Shown here piece by piece: positions 36,697-45,356 of a stretch of DNA of 53,284 nucleotides. Origin of the DNA: JAYWXI01 sp036016955 (GTDB lineage Bacteria > Bacteroidota > Bacteroidia > Flavobacteriales > Weeksellaceae); the NCBI RefSeq assembly GCF_036016955.1, contig NZ_JAYWXI010000014.1, positions 1 through 53,284 of the forward strand. The letters run 5' to 3'. The position numbers were made by a program, and so were the translations under genes. The notes under the pieces are model-generated. The model had not been told where the DNA came from. It was given only the letters and a program-made list of their open reading frames with translations, and did not search any database. Numbering within the stretch: the first letter of the stretch is position 1; each line of letters begins with the position of its first letter.

Positions 36697-37770
36697 ATGC
36701 AAACCTTAAAACACCCCCTTCCAGACTCTCCCACCCCGAAAGAAAAAGGTTACTTTTTCCCTCCCGAATGGGCTCCACACGAAGCCACATGGCTCAGTTG
36801 GCCGCATAAAGAAGAATCTTGGCCCGGAAAAATCGATTTGATATATCCCCGGTACGCCGAATTCATCAAAGTTCTTTCCGAAGACGAATTCGTACGCATT
36901 AACGTGGCCGACGAAGCCATGAAAACGTTTGCCTTGGAATACCTCATCCAAGCCGGCGCAAGATTGGAAAACATCGAATTCTACTTTCATCCCACCAACG
37001 ACGCTTGGTGCAGGGATCACGGCCCCGCCTTCCTCATCAACCCTGACAACGAAGAAAATCCAAAAGTCATCGTCGATTGGAATTTCAACGCCTGGGGCGG
37101 AAAATACCCTCCCTACGATTTAGACGACGACATTCCCACCAAAGTCGGACAGGCTCTAAATTTGTCCGTTTTCTATCCCGGAATCATCATGGAAGGAGGC
37201 TCCGTGGAATTTAACGGAAAAGGCACCATCCTAACGTCCAAATCCTGCCTGCTCAACAAAAACCGAAACCCTCATCTCTCACAAGAGGAAATCGAACATT
37301 ATCTAAAACATTACTACGGCGCCGAGCAAATCCTATGGGTGGAAGACGGCATCGTTGGCGATGATACCGACGGACACATCGATGATACCGTAAGGTTCGT
37401 AAACGAAGATACCGTCCTGACCGTGGTGGAAGATAACCCCGAAGACGAAAACTACGAAATTCTGCAACACAACCTGAGCCAATTAAAAGCCATGCGCCTG
37501 CCCGACGGACGACCGCTAAACATCATCGAGCTTCCCATGCCCGATCCTGTGGTATGGGAAGACCAGCGTCTACCGGCATCCTACGCCAACTTTTATATTG
37601 CCAACCGGTCGGTCATCGTCCCAACCTACCGCTGCAGCAAAGACGCCATAGCTCTGGAGTTGATTCAACAATGCTTCCCAACCCGCAAAGTGGTAGGCAT
37701 CGACTCCACCGACATCATTTGGGGATTAGGTAGCTTCCATTGTCTGAGCCAACAGGAACCAGCCGTCTAA
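36697..37770 (+). CDS. aguA: Agmatine deiminase
   Basis: A 357-residue enzyme of the guanidino-group-modifying (PAD-like) fold. It converts agmatine to N-carbamoylputrescine. WLSWPHKEESWPG near the N terminus, DAWCRDHGPAF in the active site, GDDTDGHIDD and the C-terminal nucleophile Cys in WGLGSFHCLSQQEP are all present. It follows aguB in one operon and ends 50 bases before the tRNA-Ser promoter. Confidence 0.96.
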   Translation: MQTLKHPLPDSPTPKEKGYFFPPEWAPHEATWLSWPHKEESWPGKIDLIYPRYAEFIKVLSEDEFVRINVADEAMKTFALEYLIQAGARLENIEFYFHPTNDAWCRDHGPAFLINPDNEENPKVIVDWNFNAWGGKYPPYDLDDDIPTKVGQALNLSVFYPGIIMEGGSVEFNGKGTILTSKSCLLNKNRNPHLSQEEIEHYLKHYYGAEQILWVEDGIVGDDTDGHIDDTVRFVNEDTVLTVVEDNPEDENYEILQHNLSQLKAMRLPDGRPLNIIELPMPDPVVWEDQRLPASYANFYIANRSVIVPTYRCSKDAIALELIQQCFPTRKVVGIDSTDIIWGLGSFHCLSQQEPAV

Positions 37771-37797
37771 AGAAAAAAAGATTTCCGCCTCTTCAAA

Positions 37798-37828
37798 TTT
37801 GTAAATTACAAAATTTTTAGTACCTTTG
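37798..37828 (+). promoter_or_regulatory. Promoter of tRNA-Ser
   Basis: A -33 TTTG (37798-37801) lies 19 bases ahead of -7 TACCTTTG (37821-37828), an exact consensus with ideal spacing. It ends 9 bases before the mature 5' end. Confidence 0.82.
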
Positions 37829-37837
37829 CCCCACAAT

Positions 37838-37924
37838 AGAAAGGTGCTCGAGTGGTTGAAGAGGCTACCCTGGAAAGGTAGTATACGGGTAACCGTATCG
37901 AGGGTTCGAATCCCTTCCTTTCTG
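37838..37924 (+). tRNA. tRNA-Ser (GGA)
   Basis: An 87-base class II tRNA. The acceptor is AGAAAGG (37838-37844) with CCTTTCT (37917-37923) and discriminator G. The anticodon stem CTACC/GGTAG has loop CTGGAAA, anticodon GGA (reads UCC/UCU). A long variable arm is present, and the T arm is GAGGG-TTCGAAT-CCCTT. CCA is not encoded. The last 26 bases lie inside a 28-bp repeat that recurs at 39155, so the gene is an integration site and its 3' end has been restored by the inserted element. Confidence 0.95.
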
Positions 37925-37926
37925 CA
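37899..37926 (+). repeat. Attachment-site repeat, left copy (in tRNA-Ser 3' end)
   Basis: 28 bases from CGAGGGTTCGAATCC through the acceptor end and two more bases. They are repeated exactly at 39155-39182. This is the typical crossover core of a tyrosine-recombinase element inserted in a tRNA gene. Confidence 0.85.
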
Positions 37927-38109
37927 TAAGGTAAGATATTTCAAATAGTATCTTACCTTTTTTGTTTTGTGTATTTTAAGAGCTTTTTCAACCCGACAAA
38001 AGCAGGGTAAAATAGAATGAAATAGATAGTTTTCATACTATTTTTTCCTCTCTACTCTCTCTCATCCGCTTTAGCCAACTATCGCCTTGCGATTTCACTT
38101 AGTTCTTTA

Positions 38110-38307
38110 CAATAAACAGATCTTCATTCTCGCATTCAGTAGAAACTTCGCCTACGCGTAAATCCAGTTATTCTTTACAAAATCGACCACCAATTTTTCG
38201 ATACGTTTTCTACCCTCTTTGTCTTTCATTTCAGGTGAAATGGTCTAAAAAAACACCTCTTTGATTCTCTCCGCTTTTTCATTCATTTTTTTTACTTTTG
38301 TATCCAT
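38110..38307 (-). pseudogene. Possible decayed ORF inside the tRNA insertion
   Basis: On the minus strand from the ATG at 38307 a coding-like lysine/glutamate-rich reading (MDTKVKKMNEKAERIKEVFF, stop, then ISPEMKDKEGRKRIEKLVVD) is broken by at least two stops. The pattern looks like a small helical protein of the mobile element, now dead. No family is recognised. The rest of 37927-38656 is AT-rich without any convincing gene. Confidence 0.35.
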
Positions 38308-38656
38308 ACAACAAGAAATTTTATTGAATCTATACGATATAACAGTCTAAAAATTACCCCTCCAACCGCCACAGGAGTTCACGGAATCTACAAAAAACGT
38401 TAGAAACCACACTTCAAACAATAAAAAGTTATCTAACCAATAAGCAAGAAAACATAAAAATTGAAAACTTACCACAGAGAGAATAAAACTAAAACAGTAC
38501 AGCAGTAATACGGAAGTGACATTGGTTGCAAACAAGGCAAAAGGGTAAAAATAAACGCTGAATAGAGTAGAAACTTTTTATAAAAATAAGATTATGGACT
38601 CCTACAAAACAGCCTCTAGAAAAATAAAAATTATTAACCAAAATAAACTTTAATTT

Positions 38657-39037
38657 ATGAAAACAAAACTATTTTTATTAACGTTGTTTATTGTCCCTTT
38701 ATTAGGATTTTCACAGAAAAAAATTGAAACACTAACACTATCTAATGGTAGAACAATCACATTATACAACGACTATACTTGGAAATATGAAACAATAAGT
38801 AAAAAAACATACGGTTTTTCATCTTCTGTCACAAAGTCAAACAGCAGCAGGACAAATACAAGTTATAGCAGCATTAAATCCCCATCTGTAAAAACAAAAA
38901 ACAAGAAACAAAAAACCTATAAACGTTCTTCATCTTATTCTTCATCTTCGTACTCTGGATATTGTGGTGCTCCTACTAAAAAGGGAGGCCCTTGTTCAAG
39001 GAGAGTTGCCGGAGGAGGTAGATGTTGGCAACATTAA
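38657..39037 (+). CDS. Secreted Ser-rich protein with C-terminal Cys/His motif
   Basis: A 126-residue protein. A signal peptide (1-19, ending GFSQ) precedes a short conserved beta part with LSNGRTITLYNDYTWKYE (about 28-45), then a Ser/Lys-rich linker (55-100). A compact C-terminal motif C-G-A-P-T-K-K-G-G-P-C ... R-C-W-Q-H (about 104-126) has three Cys and one His. This ending is like small zinc-type CxxxTKKGxxC...CxxH domains (DUF5763-like, from memory) found on secreted and toxin-associated Bacteroidota proteins. It is the only intact gene between the att-like repeats. Confidence 0.65.
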   Translation: MKTKLFLLTLFIVPLLGFSQKKIETLTLSNGRTITLYNDYTWKYETISKKTYGFSSSVTKSNSSRTNTSYSSIKSPSVKTKNKKQKTYKRSSSYSSSSYSGYCGAPTKKGGPCSRRVAGGGRCWQH

Positions 39038-39154
39038 TTCTTTCCTCTTTCTGTAAACCGATAATGAGAAAATTTCAAATTAAAAAAGATAAACAACTAA
39101 CAAACAATACATTAACATTATCTTATTTTAGCACCTTAAAAGATTATATACGCA

Positions 39155-39182
39155 CGAGGGTTCGAATCCCTTCCTTTCTGCA
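39155..39182 (+). repeat. Attachment-site repeat, right copy
   Basis: An exact 28-bp copy of the tRNA-Ser 3' end (37899-37926), without the rest of the tRNA. It marks the right border of the inserted element. Confidence 0.85.
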
Positions 39183-39186
39183 AAAA

Positions 39187-39213
39187 AGTCCACGGAAAAA
39201 TCCGCGGACTTTT
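39187..39213 (+). terminator. Terminator originally belonging to tRNA-Ser
   Basis: The stem GTCCACGGA with TCCGCGGAC (one mismatch) has a short A loop and is followed by six Ts. It lies 5 bases after the right att-like repeat, exactly where the terminator of the uninterrupted tRNA gene would be. Confidence 0.85.
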
Positions 39214-39310
39214 TTATCTCTTCTTAGTCTCTGATCCTTCAAAAATCTCCATCTCCAAGTAAGCCCCCCCCAGCTTCACGCGTGAGGACGAAGGGCATTG
39301 TCGGAGCTCC

Positions 39311-39352
39311 TCAACAAAAGGCGAAGGGAAAATTCCCTTCGCCTTTTGTTGA
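39311..39352. repeat. Perfect 20-bp inverted repeat with 2-base loop
   Basis: Bases 39311-39330 and 39333-39352 are perfect reverse complements with only AA between. This is near the 3' end of kup. It could terminate kup on the minus strand, although no T-run follows, or act as a cruciform/protein site. Confidence 0.7.
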
Positions 39353-39430
39353 AAGCGACTGCCCGAAGGCCGACCCCGCAGAAGCCAAAGCCCAGGCACG
39401 GGGGCACGCCCCCAAAAAAATAATCGCCTA

Positions 39431-41407
39431 TTAACGACTCCGACGCAAAATCTTCTTCGTCGTAATCTCCTGATCCAAAAGCGGAGCCGACTCCACCACC
39501 ACATTGTGAGGCGAAACCCCCCAAGCCTTGAAATCGTCACTACCAATATATTTCACAAAATTATACGCATTGAGAATAATTTTTTCCTTCACCGTCAAAA
39601 GCGTGTCATTAATATAAGTATTATCAATAATCACATACTTGAGGTCCGGTGGAATCTGATGCATCCTCAACGAAGGATGAGAACTCCGGCTGGGAATAAC
39701 TTCCTCCGCCATCAAATCCTTCAGCACCTGATCAAAATAGTCGTTAATCCGACGATCCACCTTGAAGCCCAAATGAAAATTAACCCTGAAAATTGTCCCA
39801 GGCATAATCTCATCCACCTCATACTCAAACGTATAAGGATCCTCCTGATTAATAATATTAAGGATAAAATAATGATCCGCACGCTTCGGCTGTTTACGGA
39901 TGATCGAATAAATAATTTTCGCCTCAATCTCATCCTCCCGCTTCGCCCGACTAAGAAAAGCCAAATTGGTCGCATACTTCGGAATCGTATCGTCCAACTT
40001 CATATCCTTAATCACCGGCACATATTTTTCCAATTTCACAAACTTAATGAAAGCCGTCTTAATCTTACGACCGTTGTACCAAGCATACATCGACAAACCA
40101 ATAAAACCACCCAAAACCACCGTAATCCAGCCGCCTTCAAAAAACTTAATGATGTTTGCCCCGAAAAAACCTAACTCTATCGTACCATAAACCCCAATAA
40201 ACAAAAAGACCAATAAACGATTCACCCGACGCTTCAAAAGCCAGAAAAACAAAAGCAAAGTCGTCATAAACATCGTTACCGTAATCGATAACCCATACGC
40301 CGCCTCCATCTTCCCCGATTCTCGGAAATAAAGCACCACCAAAATACAAAACAACATCAATCCCCAGTTAATCCTAGGAATATACATCTGCCCCTTCACC
40401 CCGGAAGGGTAATCAATCTTTTGATTCGGCCAAAAGTTGAGCGACATCGCTTCCGAAAAAATAGTAAAAGAACCCGTAATAAGAGCCTGAGAAGCAATAA
40501 TAGCCGCCATCGTCGCCATAATAATCCCCGGAATAAGCATCCACTCCGGCATAATGCCAAAAAACGGATTAATCCCCTGAGTATGCACCCGCTCATAATT
40601 ATCCAAAATCCAAGTCCCCTGCCCCAAATAATTAAGCACCAACATCACCTTCACAAACCCCCAGCTAAAGCGGATATTCTTCGCCCCACAATGCCCCAAA
40701 TCCGAATAAAGCGCCTCCGCTCCCGTCGTACAGAGAAAGACCGCTCCCATAATGACAATGGCACTCGGCGAATTCACCATCAGTTTATAGGCATAATAAG
40801 GATTGAAAGATTTGAGAACCGCATAGTTATCCGAAAGATGAAACATCCCCACACCCCCAAGCATCAAAAACCAAAGCACCATCACAGGGCCGAAAAACTT
40901 CCCAATAAAACTCGTCCCAAACTGCTGCATGGTAAAAATAAGGATGATAATAGCTATCGTAATAGGAACCACCGGCGTATGAGGGTTATAAATCTCCAAC
41001 CCCTCGATCGCCGACATCACCGTAAGCGACGGAGTAATCACCCCATCCGCAATCAAAGCCGACGCCCCAATTATCGCAATGAGGTAAAGCCAACCTTTTT
41101 TAAGGTTCTTCACCAAAGAGAACAAAGCCAAAATCCCGCCCTCGCCACGGTTATCCGCCCGAAGCGCAACAATCACATACTTCAGGGTGGTCTGAAGCGT
41201 CAACGTCCAAATAATACACGACAAAGCCCCCTCCACATACTCGTCAAAAGGAAGAACCGTCCCCGCTTCCCTCGCATTAACAATCGCTTTCATCACATAA
41301 AGCGGCGAAGTCCCAATATCCCCGAATACAATCCCCAGTGATACCAATACCCCCAATGCCGAGAGCTTTTTCAAATCAAATAAATGCCCTCTTGTGTCGT
41401 GTCCCAT
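39431..41407 (-). CDS. kup: KUP-family potassium uptake transporter
   Basis: A 658-residue inner-membrane H+/K+ symporter of normal length. About 12 transmembrane helices lie in residues 15-440, beginning LGVLVSLGIVFGDIGTSPLYVMKAI, which is the KUP signature. ADNRGEGGILALFSL and GASALIADGVITPSLTVMSAIEG are further family motifs. A soluble C-terminal domain (about 445-658) follows. It is monocistronic. The short stretch 39214-39430 between it and the tRNA element has only the inverted repeat. Confidence 0.95.
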   Translation of the reverse strand: MGHDTRGHLFDLKKLSALGVLVSLGIVFGDIGTSPLYVMKAIVNAREAGTVLPFDEYVEGALSCIIWTLTLQTTLKYVIVALRADNRGEGGILALFSLVKNLKKGWLYLIAIIGASALIADGVITPSLTVMSAIEGLEIYNPHTPVVPITIAIIILIFTMQQFGTSFIGKFFGPVMVLWFLMLGGVGMFHLSDNYAVLKSFNPYYAYKLMVNSPSAIVIMGAVFLCTTGAEALYSDLGHCGAKNIRFSWGFVKVMLVLNYLGQGTWILDNYERVHTQGINPFFGIMPEWMLIPGIIMATMAAIIASQALITGSFTIFSEAMSLNFWPNQKIDYPSGVKGQMYIPRINWGLMLFCILVVLYFRESGKMEAAYGLSITVTMFMTTLLLFFWLLKRRVNRLLVFLFIGVYGTIELGFFGANIIKFFEGGWITVVLGGFIGLSMYAWYNGRKIKTAFIKFVKLEKYVPVIKDMKLDDTIPKYATNLAFLSRAKREDEIEAKIIYSIIRKQPKRADHYFILNIINQEDPYTFEYEVDEIMPGTIFRVNFHLGFKVDRRINDYFDQVLKDLMAEEVIPSRSSHPSLRMHQIPPDLKYVIIDNTYINDTLLTVKEKIILNAYNFVKYIGSDDFKAWGVSPHNVVVESAPLLDQEITTKKILRRSR

Positions 41408-41475
41408 ACGCTAAAAATAATTTTGACAAAGGTAACGGGAATATCAAAGCCCGCATATTACTTTTTATAAATAAA

Positions 41476-41500
41476 AAAACCCTCTTTCGAGAGTTTTTAT
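41476..41500 (-). terminator. Terminator after pdhB
   Basis: On the minus strand AAACTCTC-GAAA-GAGGGTTT is followed by TTTT, 18 bases past the pdhB stop. Confidence 0.75.
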
Positions 41501-41517
41501 CTATTTTATTTCAAGGC

Positions 41518-42501
41518 TTACGCCTTTACATACATCGCTTTTTTCAGCTCCTCTTTCACTTTTTCCAATTTAGGGAACCACTCCGCAAACAAAGCCGAAG
41601 AGTAAGGTGCCGGCGCATCCGGAGTCGTAATCCGCTTAATCGGAGCATCCAAATAATCAAACGCTTTCTGCTGAACCATATAAGCAATCTCCGAAGCCAC
41701 CGATCCAAAAGGCCAAGCCTCTTCCAACACCACCAAACGGTTGGTCTTCTTAACCGAAGCCAAAACCGTATCGTAATCCAACGGACGAACCGTTCTAAGA
41801 TCAATCACCTCCACAGAAATCCCCTCCTTCGCCAAATCTTCCGCCGCCTGAAGCGCCAATTTCATAATCTTACCGAACGAAACCAACGTAACATCGGTCC
41901 CTTCACGCTTGATGTCCGCCTTACCGATCGGGATGTAATATTCCTGCTCCGGAATCTCCATCTTATCGCCATACATCTGTTCGGATTCCATGAAAATAAC
42001 CGGATCATTATCCTGAATTGCCGTCTTCAAAAGCCCTTTTGCATCGTATGGGTTAGATGGAACCACCACTTTCAGCCCCGGGCAGTTGGCATACCAACTC
42101 TCGAAAGCCTGCGAATGCGTCGCCCCCAACTGACCGGCAGAAGCCGTAGGCCCTCGGAAAACAATAGGACAATTCCACTGACCACCGCTCATCTGACGAA
42201 TTTTAGCCGCATTGTTAATAATTTGGTCGATTCCCACCAAAGAAAAGTTAAACGTCATAAACTCCACGATCGGACGATTGCCATTCATCGCTGCCCCCAC
42301 GGAAATCCCCGCAAAACCCAACTCCGCAATCGGCGTATCGATAACCCTCTTCGGACCAAATTCTGCCAACATGCCCTTAGAGGCCTTGTACGCACCATTG
42401 TATTCCGCTACCTCTTCGCCCATCAGATAGATAGACTCGTCCTTGCGCATTTCTTCACTCATTGCCTGCGCAATCACCTCACGAAAAGTATATTCTGCCA
42501 T
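41518..42501 (-). CDS. pdhB: Pyruvate dehydrogenase E1 component, beta subunit
   Basis: A 327-residue protein starting MAEYTFREVIAQAMSEEMRK. The 44 codons upstream are open but lie across the promoter (TAATTTTG, 42523-42530, minus strand) and are not translated. With the alpha subunit it decarboxylates pyruvate on thiamine diphosphate and passes acetyl to E2. MGEEVAEYNGAYKASKGM, the thiamine-contact Glu and VEVIDLRTVRPLDYDT are typical. pdhA and pdhC are not adjacent. Confidence 0.95.
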   Translation of the reverse strand: MAEYTFREVIAQAMSEEMRKDESIYLMGEEVAEYNGAYKASKGMLAEFGPKRVIDTPIAELGFAGISVGAAMNGNRPIVEFMTFNFSLVGIDQIINNAAKIRQMSGGQWNCPIVFRGPTASAGQLGATHSQAFESWYANCPGLKVVVPSNPYDAKGLLKTAIQDNDPVIFMESEQMYGDKMEIPEQEYYIPIGKADIKREGTDVTLVSFGKIMKLALQAAEDLAKEGISVEVIDLRTVRPLDYDTVLASVKKTNRLVVLEEAWPFGSVASEIAYMVQQKAFDYLDAPIKRITTPDAPAPYSSALFAEWFPKLEKVKEELKKAMYVKA

Positions 42502-42522
42502 TCTTTTATAATTTTTGATGCA

Positions 42523-42530
42523 CAAAATTA
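42523..42530 (-). promoter_or_regulatory. -7 box of pdhB
   Basis: TAATTTTG on the minus strand ends 21 bases before the chosen ATG. A TTG 23 bases upstream may be the -33 element. It decides the start codon. Confidence 0.65.
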
Positions 42531-42589
42531 CGCATTTTAATTTTATTATAACGCAACTAATCCGCGCAATAATTCCAACATCCCGAACC

Positions 42590-42625
42590 AAAAAATAAAA
42601 AAGCAGCCTTACAAAAGCTGCTTTT
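42590..42625 (-). terminator. Terminator after the DUF2147 gene
   Basis: AAAAGCAGC (42599-42607) pairs with GCTGCTTTT (42617-42625), with a T-rich tail on the minus strand. It precedes the pdhB promoter region. Confidence 0.8.
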
Positions 42626-42656
42626 CCCATCAATTATTTCATCTTAGCCCTACGAT

Positions 42657-43076
42657 CTAATTCACCTTATGCCAAGTCTGCGACCTTCCGATTAACGAAA
42701 AGCCCACGTAACCGCGAACATTAAGCTTCGTTCCGTCTTTGGTAATTGTACACTTGTACGTCTTGCCCGTTTTAGGATCCGTAATCGTACCTCCCGTAAA
42801 TTCAGCCTCTTTCTTGGACAGCCCGCGAATAATCTCAAGCCCCACAAGCGGTTTGTTTTTGCGGTCATCCGTACATTTCACGCAATTATTATTCTCCGGC
42901 TTCTGCATCAACTGCACAATTTTACCGTAATAACGACCGTCCGATTTTTTGAAAATCTCCACCACCGACTTAGCCTGTCCCGTTTCGTCGTCAATAGTTT
43001 TCCATTTCCCCTCAATCTGAGCCTGGGAAAGCGTGGCAAAAAAAACCGCCACAAATGATAATAAGATTTTTTTCAT
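42657..43076 (-). CDS. DUF2147-family exported protein
   Basis: A 139-residue protein from the ATG at 43076 (MKKILLSFVAVFFATLSQAQ, a clear signal peptide). The mature part begins IEGKWKTIDDETGQAKSVVEI and contains GRYYGKIVQL, the paired cysteines in CVKC, GGTITDPKTGKTYKC and LNVRGYVGFSLIGRSQTW. This is the DUF2147 lipocalin-like pattern. It acts in the periplasm and its ligand is unknown. Confidence 0.88.
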   Translation of the reverse strand: MKKILLSFVAVFFATLSQAQIEGKWKTIDDETGQAKSVVEIFKKSDGRYYGKIVQLMQKPENNNCVKCTDDRKNKPLVGLEIIRGLSKKEAEFTGGTITDPKTGKTYKCTITKDGTKLNVRGYVGFSLIGRSQTWHKVN

Positions 43077-43222
43077 TTTTCTCGTTCTTAAAAACAATTA
43101 TACTTTACGCTTTATTTTTTGCTAAAAGTAAACAAAAAAATTAAACAAACTACATCCTTCGCTCATTTTTTATTTATTTTCGACACTTGCCCCTTCCCTA
43201 TCCGATTAAACAAAGTTTTCCA

Positions 43223-45151
43223 TCAGTAAAGTTTCCGGCGAATCACCCTATGCATATAATCCTGATACCAAGCTTTACAAAGTTTTTTGCCCCGCTCAAT
43301 CTCTGCCCCTTGCGCATGACCCAACAAGTTGTTTTCCAAACCTAAATCCGATTTCAAGTACACTCCGGTCACCTCACGCCCATCAAAACGGTAAATGTAA
43401 GACCCGATGATGAATTGCTCCTGAACCCCATCCGAGTTAACAATAATCCCCGAATCCGTATCGTCAGCAACCAGACTCCTCCCCCAGCTTCTTATCGGTT
43501 GGTTATACCCAATTAAATCCGCCAAAGTAGGATAAATATCCGCCTGTTGGGCCATCGTCTCCCGCACGCCTTGCAAATGAAAACGAGGATTAGGCGAATA
43601 AAGCAGAAGAGGAAGCGCAAAACGGTTCATGGCTTTTTCATATTCGGGATAAAACACCTGATTGGTATGGTCCCCCGTAATGACAAAAATCGTATTGTGA
43701 AACCAAGGTTGCTTTTTTGCCGTTTCAAAATAGTTACGAAGAGCATAATCCGTATACTGTATCGGCTCATGCATCTCAATTGTTCCCTTCTTAAATTTCC
43801 CCTTATATTTTTCAGGAATCTTAAAAGGATGATGAGACGAAGCCGTAAACACCGTAGCCATAAACGGACGCCCGGCCTCTTGCCCAACATTTTTGGCAAA
43901 ATACTGCAGAAAAGGCTCGTCCCAAATCGCCCACATTCCATCAAAATCCGCATCGTTACCATACTCCGTCATCCCATAATACCGATTAAAACCCAAAATA
44001 TTCGCAAACCCCTGAAACCCCATCGATCCATTAGGCGCCCCATGATAAAACGAAGTAGAATACCCTAAATCGTTGCACACCGAAACAATGGACTGTATCT
44101 TCTGATTGGAATAAGGCGAACTCGTAAACGCATCCTTTAAGCTCGGAATTCCCGCCAAAACACTACTCATCCCATGAATGGACTGCCTTCCGTTAGCATA
44201 CATGTTCGTGAAAATAAGGCTCTCCCCCGCCAAACTATCTATAAAAGGCGTGTAAGAAACATAATCCGCTAACCCTTTCCCCCGATTAAACGCCCCCGAA
44301 TACTCCCTACCGAAACTCTCCACGATAAAGATTACGATATTCGGCCGAGGAGAAGGAACTTCCCGCTCATAATGCTTATACGGCTTAACGTACCGCTTAA
44401 TAAAGTCCTCATCTACAAAATGAACCTCTTGAAAATTATTGGTATCAATCGTTCTAAAAAACGAAAAAGTGCTGTTTAAAACCAAGTTCGCCTGAACCGG
44501 ATTTTCCGTATGACGATTGGCATCCACCAAGTTGATCGGACGAGTGCTATGCTTAAAATCCCCTCGAATACCGCCTACCACCAAAGCTGCCGTCACACAA
44601 AGAGTAACAATGGACCAAGCCAAATAAGGCCCAAGTTTCGCAGGACGATCAGCCTCTATCTTCACCCGCTTGTAAAGCCACACCCATCCCCATAAAAGCC
44701 CTCCGAAAAGGAGAGGAAGTTCAAAGTGTTCCAGCAAAGAAACCCCAAAAACCCGCCAAAGGTTGGTTTCATTCGCTACCACATCCAGCACCGCGGACGT
44801 CAGACGAGATTGACTAAAGCGGTAGTAGATAAAATCCCCAAAATTCATCGCATAAGCAATCCCGTTGGTTACAAAATAGAGCCAAAACAACATCCGCTGA
44901 TACCCCTTGGACGTATTGACCGTAAGCGGCAACAAACTAAGCAGTATGAAAAGAGCATTAACGTAAAGAATAGCCGTAGTATCGAAAGCCGTTCCATAAT
45001 ACGCCAGTTTAAGGTACTCTCCCAGTCCTTTAACCCCAAGAAATTCTTTGTTATAAAGAAAAAAAAGGAGCCTCGCCACTTGATAAAACCCATAGGCTAA
45101 AAGAATTCTGTAAACAAGAACTCCAACCTCGCGAAATCGAAAATGCTTCAT
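43223..45151 (-). CDS. LTA synthase-like sulfatase-superfamily membrane protein
   Basis: A 642-residue protein from the ATG at 45151. About five transmembrane helices lie in residues 1-205. A periplasmic alkaline-phosphatase-superfamily domain follows, with IVIFIVESFGREYSG for metal binding, YANGRQSIHGMSSVLAGIP around the nucleophile, SSHHPF and VITGDHTNQV. Gram-negative members transfer phosphoglycerol, phosphoethanolamine or related groups to envelope glycans. Bacteroidota lack lipoteichoic acid, so an envelope modification is likelier. A TACCTTTG -7 box (45182-45189, minus strand) precedes it, divergent from pssA. Confidence 0.88.
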   Translation of the reverse strand: MKHFRFREVGVLVYRILLAYGFYQVARLLFFLYNKEFLGVKGLGEYLKLAYYGTAFDTTAILYVNALFILLSLLPLTVNTSKGYQRMLFWLYFVTNGIAYAMNFGDFIYYRFSQSRLTSAVLDVVANETNLWRVFGVSLLEHFELPLLFGGLLWGWVWLYKRVKIEADRPAKLGPYLAWSIVTLCVTAALVVGGIRGDFKHSTRPINLVDANRHTENPVQANLVLNSTFSFFRTIDTNNFQEVHFVDEDFIKRYVKPYKHYEREVPSPRPNIVIFIVESFGREYSGAFNRGKGLADYVSYTPFIDSLAGESLIFTNMYANGRQSIHGMSSVLAGIPSLKDAFTSSPYSNQKIQSIVSVCNDLGYSTSFYHGAPNGSMGFQGFANILGFNRYYGMTEYGNDADFDGMWAIWDEPFLQYFAKNVGQEAGRPFMATVFTASSHHPFKIPEKYKGKFKKGTIEMHEPIQYTDYALRNYFETAKKQPWFHNTIFVITGDHTNQVFYPEYEKAMNRFALPLLLYSPNPRFHLQGVRETMAQQADIYPTLADLIGYNQPIRSWGRSLVADDTDSGIIVNSDGVQEQFIIGSYIYRFDGREVTGVYLKSDLGLENNLLGHAQGAEIERGKKLCKAWYQDYMHRVIRRKLY

Positions 45152-45181
45152 AAAGTCTATTGATCGTCTAAAAAATGGAGA

Positions 45182-45275
45182 CAAAGGTAAAAAAACAGAA
45201 GCATTGCATCCGAATCCGTTAAAAAAAACACAAAACCAAACACCGCGGTCGTAAAGTTAGTTTTTAGTACTTTTG
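45182..45275. promoter_or_regulatory. Divergent promoter region of the sulfatase gene and pssA
   Basis: The minus strand has TACCTTTG (45182-45189) for the sulfatase gene. The plus strand has TACTTTTG (45268-45275) for pssA. Both are exact TAnnTTTG matches. Neither has a convincing -33 TTTG at the preferred distance. Confidence 0.6.
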
Positions 45276-45356
45276 CGGCGGAATAAGCTTCCGAATCAAC
45301 CGTAAAAACATCACAATTAAAACTATTTTCCACTTTTTAACCCTTGTAGAACAACC

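Larger units (their letters stand above)
37899..39182. mobile_element. Remnant integrative element in tRNA-Ser
   Basis: About 1.26 kb lies between the two 28-bp direct repeats. It is AT-rich, has one clear gene (38657-39037) and no integrase, so it is a decayed or satellite-like element. The original downstream terminator of the tRNA (39187-39212) now sits just beyond the right repeat. This supports insertion rather than tRNA duplication. Confidence 0.75.

Noticed and set aside
39154..39182. A second tRNA gene
   Set aside because: Only the T arm and acceptor 3' half are present. D arm, anticodon arm and acceptor 5' half are missing, so it is an att-type duplication.
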